Assembly: GCF_032062135.1 (NCBI RefSeq)
Contig: NC_092861.1
Coordinates: 61,623,777-61,687,776 of the forward strand
From: Pyxicephalus adspersus
Taxonomy: Eukaryota > Chordata > Amphibia > Anura > Pyxicephalidae
Length of the DNA stretch: 64,000 nucleotides
Reading direction: 5' to 3'
The notes under the pieces are model-generated. The model saw only the letters and a program-made list of their open reading frames with translations, was not told the DNA's origin and searched no databases. Shown piece after piece: positions 35,164 to 46,951 of this stretch. The number at the start of each line of letters is the position of its first letter. Position 1 is the first letter of the stretch. The position numbers and the translations under genes were made by a program.

Positions 35164-35922
35164 TGAATCTCTTAGCCTGGAGAGACAAGAACACTAGTGG
35201 GTGCTAATGGCTTTCACGGAGGGGGTGTGAACCTTGAGAAGGGCCAAGGCACAGAGTCCAAGCAGTAACCAGGTTTTCTTCAGAGCCTCTGATGATGAGG
35301 ATGTTGCGCTGCTGGTTACTGCCAGGTTGTGGTTCTTGGGCTTACCAAGGTGGGCAAAGCACAGTACCAAATCACAATGCAGAAGGATAGTCAAGGAAAG
35401 CCAGGGTCTAGGCAGGCTGCAAGCAAGAGAGGTCAGGTCACACGCCAGGGGTTAACAGCCCGGAATCCAGGAGACAGACTACAGTGACACAAAGACCACT
35501 GCAGGCACAGGGAACACAGGAGACACTGGAAGCAACAAGAGGCACAGGTGATGCAAGGATATCAACGGACAGACAGGAACACTGGGACAGCACAGGGAAG
35601 TTGGCTGGGTACTAACAGGCTTGACAACGAGGGGTTAACACAGGAGCTGGACACAGAAAACTCTGGATTAAGCAACAGATGAACAGGAACTAGATTACAG
35701 AACTAGGGAGCTTGAGCCACTAGTGAAGACTTGTTGCACGCTCACAAAGTGCAGTCTTTGAGCCGGCTAAATAGCCAGGGATGGTCAAGAGGCTTTTTTT
35801 GATTGGCTAGTGGATGGGACGAAATTGATAAAGCTTGGAAACAGAGCTACACCCAGCATCAGAACTGCCCACATGCTTGGGAGAGGGATGCCTGCGCGTT
35901 AGTGAGGAAGAGGTAAGTTTGA
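35164..35922 (-). mobile_element. 3' LTR of the chromovirus (Ty3/Gypsy)
   Basis: On the minus strand it begins TGTCAAACTTACC at 35,922 and ends GAGATTCA at 35,164, giving the TG...CA ends of an LTR. Directly upstream on that strand is the purine run AGGAGGGGGTAA (35,924-35,935), a good polypurine tract. The chromodomain gene ends just beyond it. A related sequence occurs at 63,214-63,539. The low-coordinate boundary was set by comparison with that copy and is accurate to a few bases at best. The matching 5' LTR was not found. Confidence 0.7.
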
Positions 35923-35936
35923 CATTACCCCCTCCT

Positions 35937-38570
35937 TTACGGGGCCTCCTCACCCGCCGCGGGTCCCGGTTTAAGGGGAAAATGAAGGTGAAACTTCTTG
36001 GCAAGAAGAGGTGCAGACACATCTGTAGCTGGAACCCAGGATCTCTCCTCAGGACCAAAACCTTTCCAATCAATTAAGTACATTAGCTTTTTGCGGGAAA
36101 ACTTGGAATCCAGAATTTGATAGAATTCATATTCCTGAGAAGAATCAGGTGCAGGAGTGGCCAGCGGAGAGGGACGAGAAACGCAGTTCAGGACCAACGG
36201 CTTAAGCAGAGACACATAAAAAGGCATTGGGCAGGTTGAGATATGAGGGAAGATGTAACTTGTAACAAACTGGGTTAACCTTGGCAGAAATGGCAAAAGG
36301 TCCGATGAACCGTGGAGCAAACTTCAGAGAAGGCACCTTGCAATGAATGTTTTGTGTGGAGAGCCAGACTTTATCCCCAAGTTGCAAAAGAGGCGCCTTA
36401 CGACAATGCCGATCAGCAAACTTCTTGTAACGAGCCACTGAGTCCTTTAGGAGCTCTAAGGTTGAAGCCCAAATACGATTGAAGTCCCTCTGCAGGGCAC
36501 TGAGTGCGGGTACATCGCAGAGCAGGGTATAGGAGATGGAAGGCAAGGATGTTTGCCGTAGACGAGGAATGGAGATGGTGGTGCTGGTGGAGATCTGTGG
36601 TGCTGGTGCAGACATGAATATTATGAGCATACTCTGCAGGGTCACCCAGTCATCATGGTGAGCAGATACCAGGGCTCGAAAACATTGCTCCAAGGACTGA
36701 TTGACTCTCTCTGCCCATTAGTCTGTGGATGATAGGCTAAGGAGAATTCTGCAGAGATGTCCAGGGATTTGAAGAAGCCTTTCCAGAAGCGGGAAGTAAA
36801 CTGCACCCCACAATCTGACACAATACTAGTGGGCATACCGTGAAGTCTGAAGATTTCCCGAATGAAGACTGGCACCAGTGCTGCAGCAGATGGTAGAGTT
36901 GGGAAAGGTACAAAGTGGGCCATTTTGGAAAAAACGATCCACAACCACCCAAATACCTGTACAGCCATCAGAAGGAGGAAGATCCGTGATGAAATTCATA
37001 GATAGATGAGTCCAAGATTCTTTGGAAACTGGTAGTGGAAAAAATGGTCCCGCAGGGGTGCAGTTGGCAGACTTTGTTTAGGCACAGACAGCACAGGCTT
37101 TGTCATTGTCTGTCACATCCTTGTGAAGATTGGGCCACCAGTACCGACGGGAGAGGAATGTAAAGGTTCTGTGTACGCCTGGGTGGCCAGAGAGCTTGGA
37201 GTCATGTGCGGAGTATGAGAGGCACCAGAGTTTTACCGGGGGGGAATAGCGGATTCCTGGATAGAAGTCAAGGCAACGATACGGGGCTGAGCAAAATCAA
37301 AATGGGGGAAAATCAATGACCAACGAGCCTGTCGGGGGTTGAGGCGAGTAGACTGTAAGTATTGGAGATTTTTGTGGTCTGTGAAGATAGTGACCTTGTG
37401 AGGAGAACCCTCCAAGAGATAGCACCATTCCTCCAGGGCTAGCTTGGAGGCAAGGAGTTCCCTGTCTCCGAAGGTGTAATTCTTTTCGGCTGGGGAGATT
37501 TTTTTCGAAAAAAACACACATGGGCGTCAAGCTCTGGTGGGAGTCTGGTAGAAAACAGTCCCTACTCCAACAAATGAGGTATCAACCTCCACAGAGAAGG
37601 GCTTGGAAACATGTGGCCTAACCAGGGCTGGGCCCGAAAGAAAGGCTTGCTTTAAGGCATGAAAGACCTCAATAGCCTCTGGAGTCCAATTCTTGGGGGG
37701 ATCCTTCCTGGTCAGTACAGTGATAGGAGCTACCAGCGTAGAGTATTTTTTGAAGAATTGTCGGTAATAGTTGGTGAACCACAGGAGGCGCTGAGTAGCC
37801 CTGTGACGGCAAGGTAGTGGCCAGTTGGAAATGGCCGTCACCTTCTCGGGATCCATGGAGAGACCCTCCTTAGAAACAATGTAGTCCAGGAAGGGCACCT
37901 GTGGGCATTCAAACAGGCACTTCTCCGCCTTAGCATAGAGCTTATTGTCTCTGAGCGGTCATGCTGTCTGTGGGTGGACAAATCAGGGGAGAAGATCAAA
38001 ATGTCATCTAGATAAATGAAAATGCAAATGTACAACAGGTCACGAAAAACATCACTTACAAAGTCTTGGAAGACAGCCGAGGCATACAGAGACCGAAGGG
38101 CATCACTAGGTATTCATAATGCCCATCTCTGGTGTTAAATGTTGTGTTCCATTCATTCCCTTCCTTGATCCAGATTAGGTTGTAGGCACCTCGGAGGTCT
38201 TATTTGGTGAAGACTTGGGCCCCTCAGAGTCGGTCAAAGAGCTCAGGGATGAGCGGCAGCGGGTAGCAATTCTTAATTGTGATAGCATTTGGACAATGAT
38301 AGTCAATACAGGGGCAGAGAGATCCATCTTTTTTTTAACATAAAAGAACCTGGCGCCAGCAGGGGAAGAAGACTTGGGTAAAAATCCCTTTTGTAGATTT
38401 TCCTTAAAGTACTCGCTAATGGCCTTTATCTCAGGGAGACTGAGGGGGTATACCCGACCTTTGGGAGGTGTAGAATTCAGTATGAGGTCAATGACACAAT
38501 GACCAGTCATTGGACCGGTGTGGGGGAAGTTGTTCAGCCTTACGTTTGGAGGACACATCCTGGAAGACCT
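35937..38570 (-). pseudogene. Chromovirus pol: RT, RNase H, integrase, chromodomain
   Basis: Minus-strand order is RT (38,570-37,530), RNase H (37,530-37,233), integrase (37,230-36,200), chromodomain (36,150-35,945). RT motifs are [33 protein letters not shown] and the catalytic FIYLDDILIFSPD. RNase H has [15 protein letters not shown] and [14 protein letters not shown]. Integrase has [20 protein letters not shown] and ERVNQSLEQCFRALV across a frameshift, then a GPY/F-like KFAPRFIGPF. The first catalytic aspartate (usual MDF) is MNF here. The chromodomain reads YEFYQILDSKFSRKKLMYLI and WKGFGPEERSWVPATDV, as in vertebrate chromoviruses. The reading frame is broken many times and gag and protease are absent. 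Confidence 0.85.
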
Positions 38571-39313
38571 ATTAAATCAAGTGGACCTCACACTTTTCTC
38601 CCATACAGGAGTTCAAAGGGTGAATAACCTGTGGACTCTTGAGGGACCTCTCGGTAGGCAAAAAGCTGGTGAGGAGGATCTCGCTCCCAGTCCTTTCCCT
38701 GTGACTCCACAAATGTCCGCAACATCTGTTGTTTGTGGGTGATAGGGGCTAGCCACAATAGGAGTCATTTGTATTTTAGGACACAACACCTCCATCAGGT
38801 TAGACATGAACTGGGGGCCCTGGTCATTGAGGAGTTCAGCTGGAAATCCAACTCAGGTGAAGATTGCCAGCAGGGCATCGACAAATTTGTCTGCTCTGAG
38901 GAAGAAAGCGCCACAGCTTCTGGATAACGGGTGGCACAGTCCACTACTGTCAAAATGAACCGCTTGCCTGAGCTACTGGCAATGGGTAAAGGTCCAATGA
39001 TATCTACTGAAACCCTGCGAAAGGGCTCATCAAATACTGGGAGTGGGTGCAGGAGGGCCCTGCACAAATCACCCGCCTTGCCCACCTTTTGACAAACTGG
39101 ACAGGACCGACGGTAATGAGCTATGTCTGCACCCATTTTAGGCCAGAAAAAGTTTTGCTTTACCCTGGCCTTGGTCTTGGCAACACCCAAGTGACCTGCA
39201 AGGGGAATTTCATGTGCAACCTTCAACAAATGGCCCCTAAATTTACCCAGTACAATCAGTTGCTGTCTGACCGTTTTTACCTTAATGTCTGTTAGCAGTT
39301 CCTCTCGGTACAA
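38571..39313 (-). pseudogene. Gypsy integrase of a second (Gmr1-like) element
   Basis: The zinc-binding domain is intact: HEIPLAGHLGVAKTKARVKQ followed by SCPVCQ. The core begins with FRRVSVDIIGPLPI (first catalytic Asp) and continues after a frameshift with ELLNDQGPQFMSNL (second Asp). The sequence then jumps from SPYHPQT to QMLRTFVESQGKDWERD. This removes about 13 residues, including the third catalytic residue (Glu). The end is YSPFELLYGRKV, a stop, then GPLDLI, at which point the chromovirus RT begins. The sequence is clearly different from the integrase at 36-37 kb, so this is a separate element. Confidence 0.8.
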
Positions 39314-39860
39314 CTTCTCCTGGCCCAGTACACCTTGTACTGAGCCCCCTCTTCTACAGGCCTGGTAGGCAAGTCTCTAAGAGACTCCAAACTTAGGACC
39401 TCACGCAGTGCTTGTAAAAAGGATGCTCCACCTGTCACCTCTGCCAGTCCTGTGGCAAACAACGACAGGGGGAGTGACTCGGGGACTGATCCTACTGAAT
39501 CAGAGCAATGCGATAAACTTGTCGCACTGAGAGTGACAGCCAACACAGGTAATACTTTATCATCAGATTTTGCCATAATTGGTTTAGCAATGTGTAGACC
39601 TTTGCCCACATTTTTCCTTGGCCTAGATCTGGGTATACACACATCAATCACATTTCATTATCACCTTCCATTGATGAATGGTTGTTTTCCAGCCCACTTC
39701 CCTCCCTCTGTCCATCCCCAGGTACCACAGATGATGCCTCTGCATCTTTGTTCAATACCTGTTCAGAGGGTCCATTTGAAGAATCCTGCATATCCAGCTG
39801 GTACGTAGTAGGAAATGAGAGTGCCTAAATCGACTCCAAGCAGCACTGGCCTCCCAGTCA
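39314..39860 (-). pseudogene. Linker between protease and integrase
   Basis: Open in part (39,651-39,292). It contains IDVCIPRSRPRKNVG and ALREVLSLESLRDLPTRPVE, then a frame joining the integrase. No reverse transcriptase motif occurs here. That matches Gmr1-like Gypsy elements, in which integrase lies between protease and RT, so an RT deletion need not be assumed. Confidence 0.55.
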
Positions 39861-40700
39861 ATGTGCACTACTGCCGTAGGCACAAAAGGAACTGGCACCC
39901 CCAAGTCCTGTAAGGGTGAGGTACTTTTCAGGGATTATACTTTCCTTGCAGATTAGGCTGGGCTGTACAAGGGTGACATCAACGCCCGTATCTCGAAAGC
40001 CCATTACTGTCTGGTTGTTCACAATAACTGGTTGATGATTTTTAGAGGGACCCACTACTCCTCCAGCCACAAGCAACACAGAAGAGGAGTTGTTAGTGGG
40101 CTGCCTTGATGCTGTTATCGGCTTGGGTGAAGGGCAGTTGATCCGGAGCTGTCCCGATTTGCCACAATGGAAGCACTTCCGAGTATCTGCTGGACCAAAT
40201 CTGATGGTAGAAGCTGCTGGCATTGGTTGCTGCTGTGCTTGGGTCACTGGGGCTGAAGTAGTATATGGTGGTGGTGGTTTTCCTCCTCTCCAGGAGCTAG
40301 GAGGAGCTCTGCGGTTGTCAGGCACCCGGGTAGAGACATAGAGGTCTGCCAGCTCTGCTGCTTCATTAGCTGACCACAGATCAGCCTCCAAGGACGATAT
40401 CCAATTGTCCATTCAATCCCTCTGGACACCACATCTGTCCACATTCTTGGGTGGGGAAGATTGTTCTCCTGCTGGGGCCATGTCTAATGCATGAGGGGTT
40501 GTATCCGGCAACCTCACCTCAAGGGCTTGCGCTGCCCTTTCTGGTTCCACCAGGGCGCAGATCAGCTGCTCCTTTGTCTGCCCCTGGTTTGTTGGGATGG
40601 CATTGACCTCACATAGGTTGAACAGGTCAGCTTTGGTCATTCGTTTGTAATCCACTTGACCAGGCATGGTTGCAAAATAAAAGATAGGATAGAAAAACAA
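39858..40700 (-). pseudogene. Gypsy gag (SCAN-like) and protease, internally deleted
   Basis: The N-terminus is MPGQVDYKRMTKADLFNLCE, then TNQGQTKEQLICALVEPE. At about 40,412 the sequence jumps to a segment with LWSANEAAELADLYVSTR, the C-terminal end of a SCAN-like capsid region, so the middle of the capsid is missing. The zinc knuckle reads CFHCGKSGQLRINCP: the histidine of CCHC is glutamine. The protease follows with GFRDTGVDVTLVQPSL, keeping the DTG active site. From established work, vertebrate SCAN domains derive from the capsid of Gmr1-like Gypsy elements, which is why I assign this piece to that group. Confidence 0.7.
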
Positions 40701-41222
40701 AGATGGGGTGGGGAACTGTTGCTATATGTTCTCTCAAAAAAAAAAACGTATGCACTGGCCTATCTCCAAGAACTGTTTCCCATGGGGTCACAGCCCTTCC
40801 GTACAGAGTCAATCACTTAACCCTGCACTAATGCTCTAAGTAGAAACAGATCTCAGCAAACTACTAGAAGATGTGGCGTGATTATGGGTACAATGATGAG
40901 GGACGTCGGCAGAGGAACGCCGTCTCAGCCCGCACCCCTGCCTCAGCCAGGGTTCCAATGGTTTCCTGAAATCGGTTTGCCAAAATTTTGCGAAACCATT
41001 GGAAGTTCGAGGAAATTTTCGCAACAATTCCAGTTGTGCTTCTGCTTCTTTAGTGTCACCCACTGCCATGCCAGACAGAGATGTCACAGAAAACACAATG
41101 TTTATAGTAGCGCTTCAGGTTTGCATGTTACACTATTTCTAGTTAGAGCATTCAGAGATTCAGCTTACTTTTTATGGGGTTTTTTTAAGTAAAAACATAC
41201 AAAAACAGAAACCTGGAATAGA
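40701..41222. other. Region upstream of the Gypsy gag; possible leader
   Basis: No LTR ends or primer-binding site could be identified. A 50-base hairpin lies at 40,954-41,004, with CCAATGGTTTC pairing with GAAACCATTGG. The A-run at 40,737-40,746 is T-rich on the element's strand. Confidence 0.4.
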
Positions 41223-41350
41223 TTGGGTCCAGGACCGAAAACATTTGCCAAATAATAGCAAATTATTTTAAGAAAACCATTCCAGATTTTCTGGATCACC
41301 CAAGTTCTCCAATGAAAGTATATCTGCTTCAGTCTTGGAGAGCTTTAATT
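41223..41350. mobile_element. Half copy of the palindromic GGCCTGATTTATTAAAG MITE
   Basis: The sequence GTCCAGGACCGAAAACATTTG through CCATTCCAGATTTTCTGG, with its centre not shown, to GTCTTGGAGAGCTTTAAT corresponds to the right half of the element family at 7,335 and 9,616. The left half is missing. Confidence 0.6.
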
Positions 41351-44300
41351 CATGCCAAAAGTATTTATAGCTTGTAAAGATAACTGTATAAGTAATGAGA
41401 AGCTTTAGAAAAAAAACTTTCAGTTTCAGGGAACTGTACTACTTAATAATAATAATTATTATAACTATATTATATTATTATAACTCTGTGCATATAACAG
41501 TAATGGTTATTTGGAAGACTCCACATTTTCCAGTTAGTTAAAAAAGATCACTTAACTTTTTGGAACCTTTTCTATGAAAAAAATAATTGCTTCCTGCTCA
41601 AAGAACTCTGGTTGAGCAAGGCTGCTTTACAGGAAACTGCATGGTGAACAAAAAAAACAAAAACAAGAAAAAAAATGCATTAGTGAATGTTTGTGGATCC
41701 TGACAGGACTGAAACTGAGAACACTTGGTTTTGACATATACTTTTCACTGAAGACATCCTCCACTGTTATATTTATTCTTCATATGCTGTTTGAATTGCT
41801 CAGACATGTGACATGTTTCCTTTGAACTATTATGCAATCCATAAATTGGTTTTGCAGCTGCACTACATTGATGTACATAATTATGTTTGCTGGGCATCTG
41901 ATCAGATTCTTAAAAATAAATATTAAAAAAATTAATTCCTATTTTTTATTTGTTGCCATACTGATAACACAGTAAACGGTTTAACAATAATGAAGTATGG
42001 CTTATCAATAGGCTATACATCATAAATTATTACAGTTCCTTGACAACCACCACAGATTTCTCACATTTTTTTCCTCTTTAGAGTTACCAGAGACAACAAA
42101 CCTTTTAAATAAATGATCAATACCAGTATCTAATATAAAAAACATCAGGGCCACATTTGTGTCAAGTTGAGTAAAGGGTTGCATGTAAATTAGATTTTTT
42201 TTTGCATTTTCCAATTCAAATACAAAAGCCTTATTAACTGTAATATAACTTGAAACAGACACAAAAAATGTTTTGCTTTTTTAGGAAGCTTTGCTCACCT
42301 ACATACTGTCACTGTATCCCCCTCAAAAACATGCTTGTGGTAAACTCAGAGCAGAGGCAACAATATTACCCCTCTTTTTAGTGTCAATGCCAGCAGTAAT
42401 GGCCCCCATTCTTTTATTGGAGTCAACAATAAAAACCCTTAGCATAGGTGTTAGTTTATCACTCTTGTTTTACCTTAAAGGCAAACATTGGAAGATAGCT
42501 GCATAGCCCTCTTCATTTCTTTATCTGCTGAACACGAACGGTAGTATGAAAACAGTTTACTTTCAAATTATCAAAATCCAGATAAACCAGATAGTCATAT
42601 AAATATGATAGCCACATGAAAGCAATACAACAAATAGTGTGAATACAGAATATACAGAATAGAAAGAGAAAAAAAAAGTCAAAAACATCAGCTGTGTGAG
42701 GTCAACTAAGATGCAGACCTTGTCTAGTATGTTAAAGTACAGTGTCACTTCAGAAATACATAAATTTGTCTCCAAAGTAGATTATCTGCTAGCATATTAG
42801 GTCAAATAGGCAATTAAAAAGACATAAATAATTAAAAAAAGTACAATGGCGTCCTATCTAAACAAATATATAGATAATCATAAGAAAATACAGACTACCT
42901 CCGAAAATTAACTGTCTTCCAGCTTTTAAACCAGTGTTTATGATGTCCCAGTGGTTCAGTGTAAACATTTTTTTTACAGAGGTACTCAAATAAGTGATAC
43001 TCAGAGACTTTAACCTGAAATAGTGAACAGAATAAATAGTCAGACGTTTATATCAGTTTACTAAAGTGCCTATCAATGTTGCTATTTACAGAATCACCAA
43101 ACTTGAACTGTAAGTGTTTAGCTGATGCATTAACTGGAGAAGTAGTATTACACGTGCTTTAAGTGGTATTTCATTATCAAAAAAGGTAATTTTGGATGTT
43201 AAAGTTGACTAACCTTTTTCTAGTTACCGGAGCTAGTTACTGAACAATGTGCAGTTTATTTTAACATTACATCACTTATTACTTTTCAGTCTCTCTCTCT
43301 GTCTTACCTAACTTAATTTCCCCAAACCATTCAACAGCAGAGGGAAAGCAATAAGAAATATTGTGTTATAATGTTTAGGAATAGGCAACACAATTTGTTT
43401 TGCTGTTATATATAACATCTGCACTCTTTTTGTGTCAGTGAAGTCATTATTCCAGGATTTTTTTCAAGGTACATAACCTTGTAAACCATAATTTTTTATC
43501 TAATTATCTACACACACACACACACACACACATATACTTTTATATAGAAACATATATAATGTTTATGTCAAGAGTTTTATTTTCTTAGGAATGAAAAAGA
43601 CCCCCTAAATTATGTAGAGGTGCTATGGAAGGTACCATTACCACCCTTTCAATAGTTGGTATTTGTATAGGGCTTGGAACTCTCACATTATCACTCAGGG
43701 CACTTAGCACTAAACTGTGAAAGGCGAGAAGTAACAACCTATTTAGGGAAGTACACATTTTTAAAATTGCTGTGACAGTAATTAGATAACAGAAAGAAAA
43801 GTAAAGTATCTCATATAGCCAACCTATATTTTAAAATTTGTAAAGTGTAACTTATATTTGAATTATTACTAGGAAAATGATGTAGAATTTAATCTAGTTT
43901 ATATATACAAAGTATAAAAACAGACTAATGCTCACAATATACAAAATAGATAATGTTTAGACAGCTATCTCACTTAATTGGTATTTAATAAAGATGTAAC
44001 ATTTCTGAGTGAAAGATCACAATTATATTTTAATAAAATGTGTTGCTTTATTCATCTAAGCACTTCAGACGATTGCTTTAATTTTTGATCTAAGCTTCAA
44101 GTACCAAACAGAGAAGGCATCTGGAAGCAAAATCATTTTAATAGCACACATTAATAAAATAAACAGTGAGCTATAAAAGTCATATTTGTGGTTAAAACTG
44201 CTTGATATTTATACTCTTATCTAAAAACTGTTAAAGCTATAAAAGACAAACAGAGTTTATGTATGGCTCAGGTAAGATAAGACTTAATTACCATTCAGAT

Positions 44301-46572
44301 TAGTTGTGTGCTGTGGCCCATGAATATGTTTTGCAATGAAAACATTGGCAGCAAACAAGATGGAAGTCACTATGTCATGTTAACAAAGAAATCATTTCAG
44401 AATTTGCCTCTAGCTCAGTTTAACTCTTTTGTATTTCTACATTACAATCAGAAATGATAAAAATACCCCAAAAGTTCTGGAATGTTTGAAACTCAAGGCA
44501 AACAGCTAAACACACTTATAAAATACATCTATGTTTACTTGTTATTTGCTGATTAATCAGCCATTTTAAAAAACAAAAAACAAAAATCATGATATTTAAA
44601 GTAGAAATAAAGCTGTGGTGATTACTTATATGCGTTCCCTCACAGGGCGTTCAAATCTTCTTCTCTTCTTCTGCCCAGCAGCGATCTTCTGTCATTGTGA
44701 ATGGCCTGCCAGGTGCGCAGGAGTTCATCCATCCACGGCACACACAAGGGAACCCAGGGAGGCAAGGGTTCCTCAGCAACCAAAGCTGACACTCCACATA
44801 CAAGTGTGTAGATAATGAATATGGCTGACCAAAAGATATTTAGACAGGTTAACGCAAAGAGTTCTAATAGTGTATTTAGCTACATACTTAACCTTATTTA
44901 AAGTGCAATATTATTTTAACTGATTAAATATAAATTAAAATACTTTCATGCAAACTAAGGAGTCTCAACTCAGATGGCAAAAATGTCAGCCCTCACAGTT
45001 CTTTGAACTTTGTGGTTCCATACTGACACTGTGTTTCAGATTGTGCAATGGTTTCCTTTATTAGGCAAGTATACATACAAATGGTAACAGACTGTCCCAG
45101 TTAAGGACACTTCACAAACTGCCTTCCATTTACCCCAGCCTCCAGGGTACAAATATATGGATTATATATCATTATTGCAAGGTAAACAGGTTCCTGAAAT
45201 GGCATGGTGATAAACATTTCCCCTGCACAATGGAGTATCCTTAAGATCTATGGCCAGACTAAAGAGATATTGTCATCAAGTAACTGGTTTCAAGCTGTTC
45301 ACATGCATAAAATGTAATAAAACAATGTAAAATAAAATAGGTTTTTACTGATGCTACTGTTGCTTAGCAATTCATTATGCCCTTTGTCAGTAACAGTGAT
45401 GTTGTTTTCCTTCAGTCTTGATCCCACTGATGCCTGTAAGGCCCCCAGCTTTCTCTTAGTAACAACAGGGAGAAGGCTGAATTTTCTGTGGCTGTGCCAA
45501 GTATTGGAACTCATTTCTGTCACTTAAAATATGCAGGCCCTCTTCTACACCTCATGTGCTGGAGGCTTCACATGCACCCCCCACCATTGTGACATCAGGG
45601 CCAATACAAGGCTTAATAAAAAAAAGCCTGTGACACTTTTACAGGTGTCAGAGGGTGAAGAAAACTACAAGATTATTACAAAAGTTATGTGGCATTGCTA
45701 TTGCAAAAGAAGCATATGAACGTTAACGTTTTATGGATGTAAGCAGCCTGAAAAGTGTTATCTGATGACAGTGTATCCCTGTGGAGATTTCAATATAAAA
45801 ATATCTAGATGCATACCCAAAATTATCCTTTAAATATCTGTCAGAATGAAGCTCTAAAATTGTCATAAAAATATTTACACTAGCAATTGGGTACTTCAAA
45901 ATAATAAAATTGGTTTTATTAACTGAAGGGCTACAATTAAAACATGTAACTATGTTTTCCATCTCCAAAACTATACATCAGTGTTCCTGAAAGAAGTCTA
46001 CATGAAAAAAAATCAGCCATAAATTGTGTCCAATTTAAAGAAAGATGACATGGCAGAATGATGTATTGGGTTGTTAACATCTATGCTGAGCAGCTGCCAT
46101 AGGTCTTATAGCTAGGCTTGAGAAGATTATTACTTTATGATGGTTGAAGCACAGACGGTCGTAATTAAATTGATAACTTTTTGCAAAGTTTAGCTACAGG
46201 AAAATGGTAAACTAGAAAACTTTGCTAAAACATAAATATATGCAAAAGTCATTACAGCATGTGACATTTAAGCAGTGAATGCAAAATGATGTCTGTGATT
46301 TGTTTTCTAGCAGTAGTAAAATCAGTCATAAAGCTCTACCATAGCTACAAATATTGCCATGATCTATTTTTGTGTTCATTATCTCACAAACAAAGATGTC
46401 TCCCATTAAATTCTATTATTAGACCTTGATAATATGCTAAAAAAGACGTTCTCAAATATGATAAATAATAAAAATATTTGTAAAAACTCTGTAAATAAAA
46501 TATAATGCCTTAGATGAAATTTGACCAAAAAGTAAATCTATTATATTTTTTGTTAAACAAATTTAAAAATTG
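41351..46572. other. Long AT-rich stretch, no gene recognised
   Basis: A (CA)n repeat lies at about 43,510-43,531. Small open frames on both strands lack motifs. I see no transposon domain, RNA gene or exon with good splice context. Confidence 0.5.
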
Positions 46573-46573
46573 G

Positions 46574-46951
46574 CGTTTTGTTTCATCAGGGCAATGCGCT
46601 AGCATACAAGTCAGCTGTTGCAATGGCCACATTTAATGAATGTGGCTTTGAATTGTTAGAGCACCCACCTTATTCGCCAGATATGACCCCATCGGATATG
46701 GCCCCCTATCTATTTTACAGAAATACCTAAAAGGAAAGAAATTTGGCTCTGATGATGATGTCATCAAGGCTGTTGAGTGCTCTCCCGGGAGCCAAGATGT
46801 TGAGTTCTATAAAAAGGGTATAGAGGCCTTAAAAGTGATATCTGAAAGGTGCATTCTGCTTCATGGAGATTATACTGAAAATGTATAGAAAATAAAGTTC
46901 CTAGCTTTGTCTTTATGGTTGAGACTCATTACTTGTCAAACAGCCCTTGTA
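46574..46951 (+). pseudogene. Mariner transposase C-terminus with right terminal repeat
   Basis: The frame reads FHQGNALAYKSAVAM, then CGFELLEHPPYSPDMTPSD. After a frameshift it continues KYLKGKKFGSDDDVIKAVE and KKGIEALKVISERCILLHGD, then YTENV and a stop. This is the C-terminal third of a mariner DDD transposase. The second catalytic aspartate (usual QDNA) is glycine here, and the PSD aspartate is kept. After the stop, ACTTGTCAAACAGCCCTTGTA (last 20 bases, ending at 46,951) fits the mariner terminal inverted repeat. The N-terminal part and left repeat are absent. Confidence 0.8.

Noticed and set aside
35234..35455. Small frames on both strands at 35.2-35.5 kb
   Set aside because: They lie inside the LTR and have no motif or conservation evidence.
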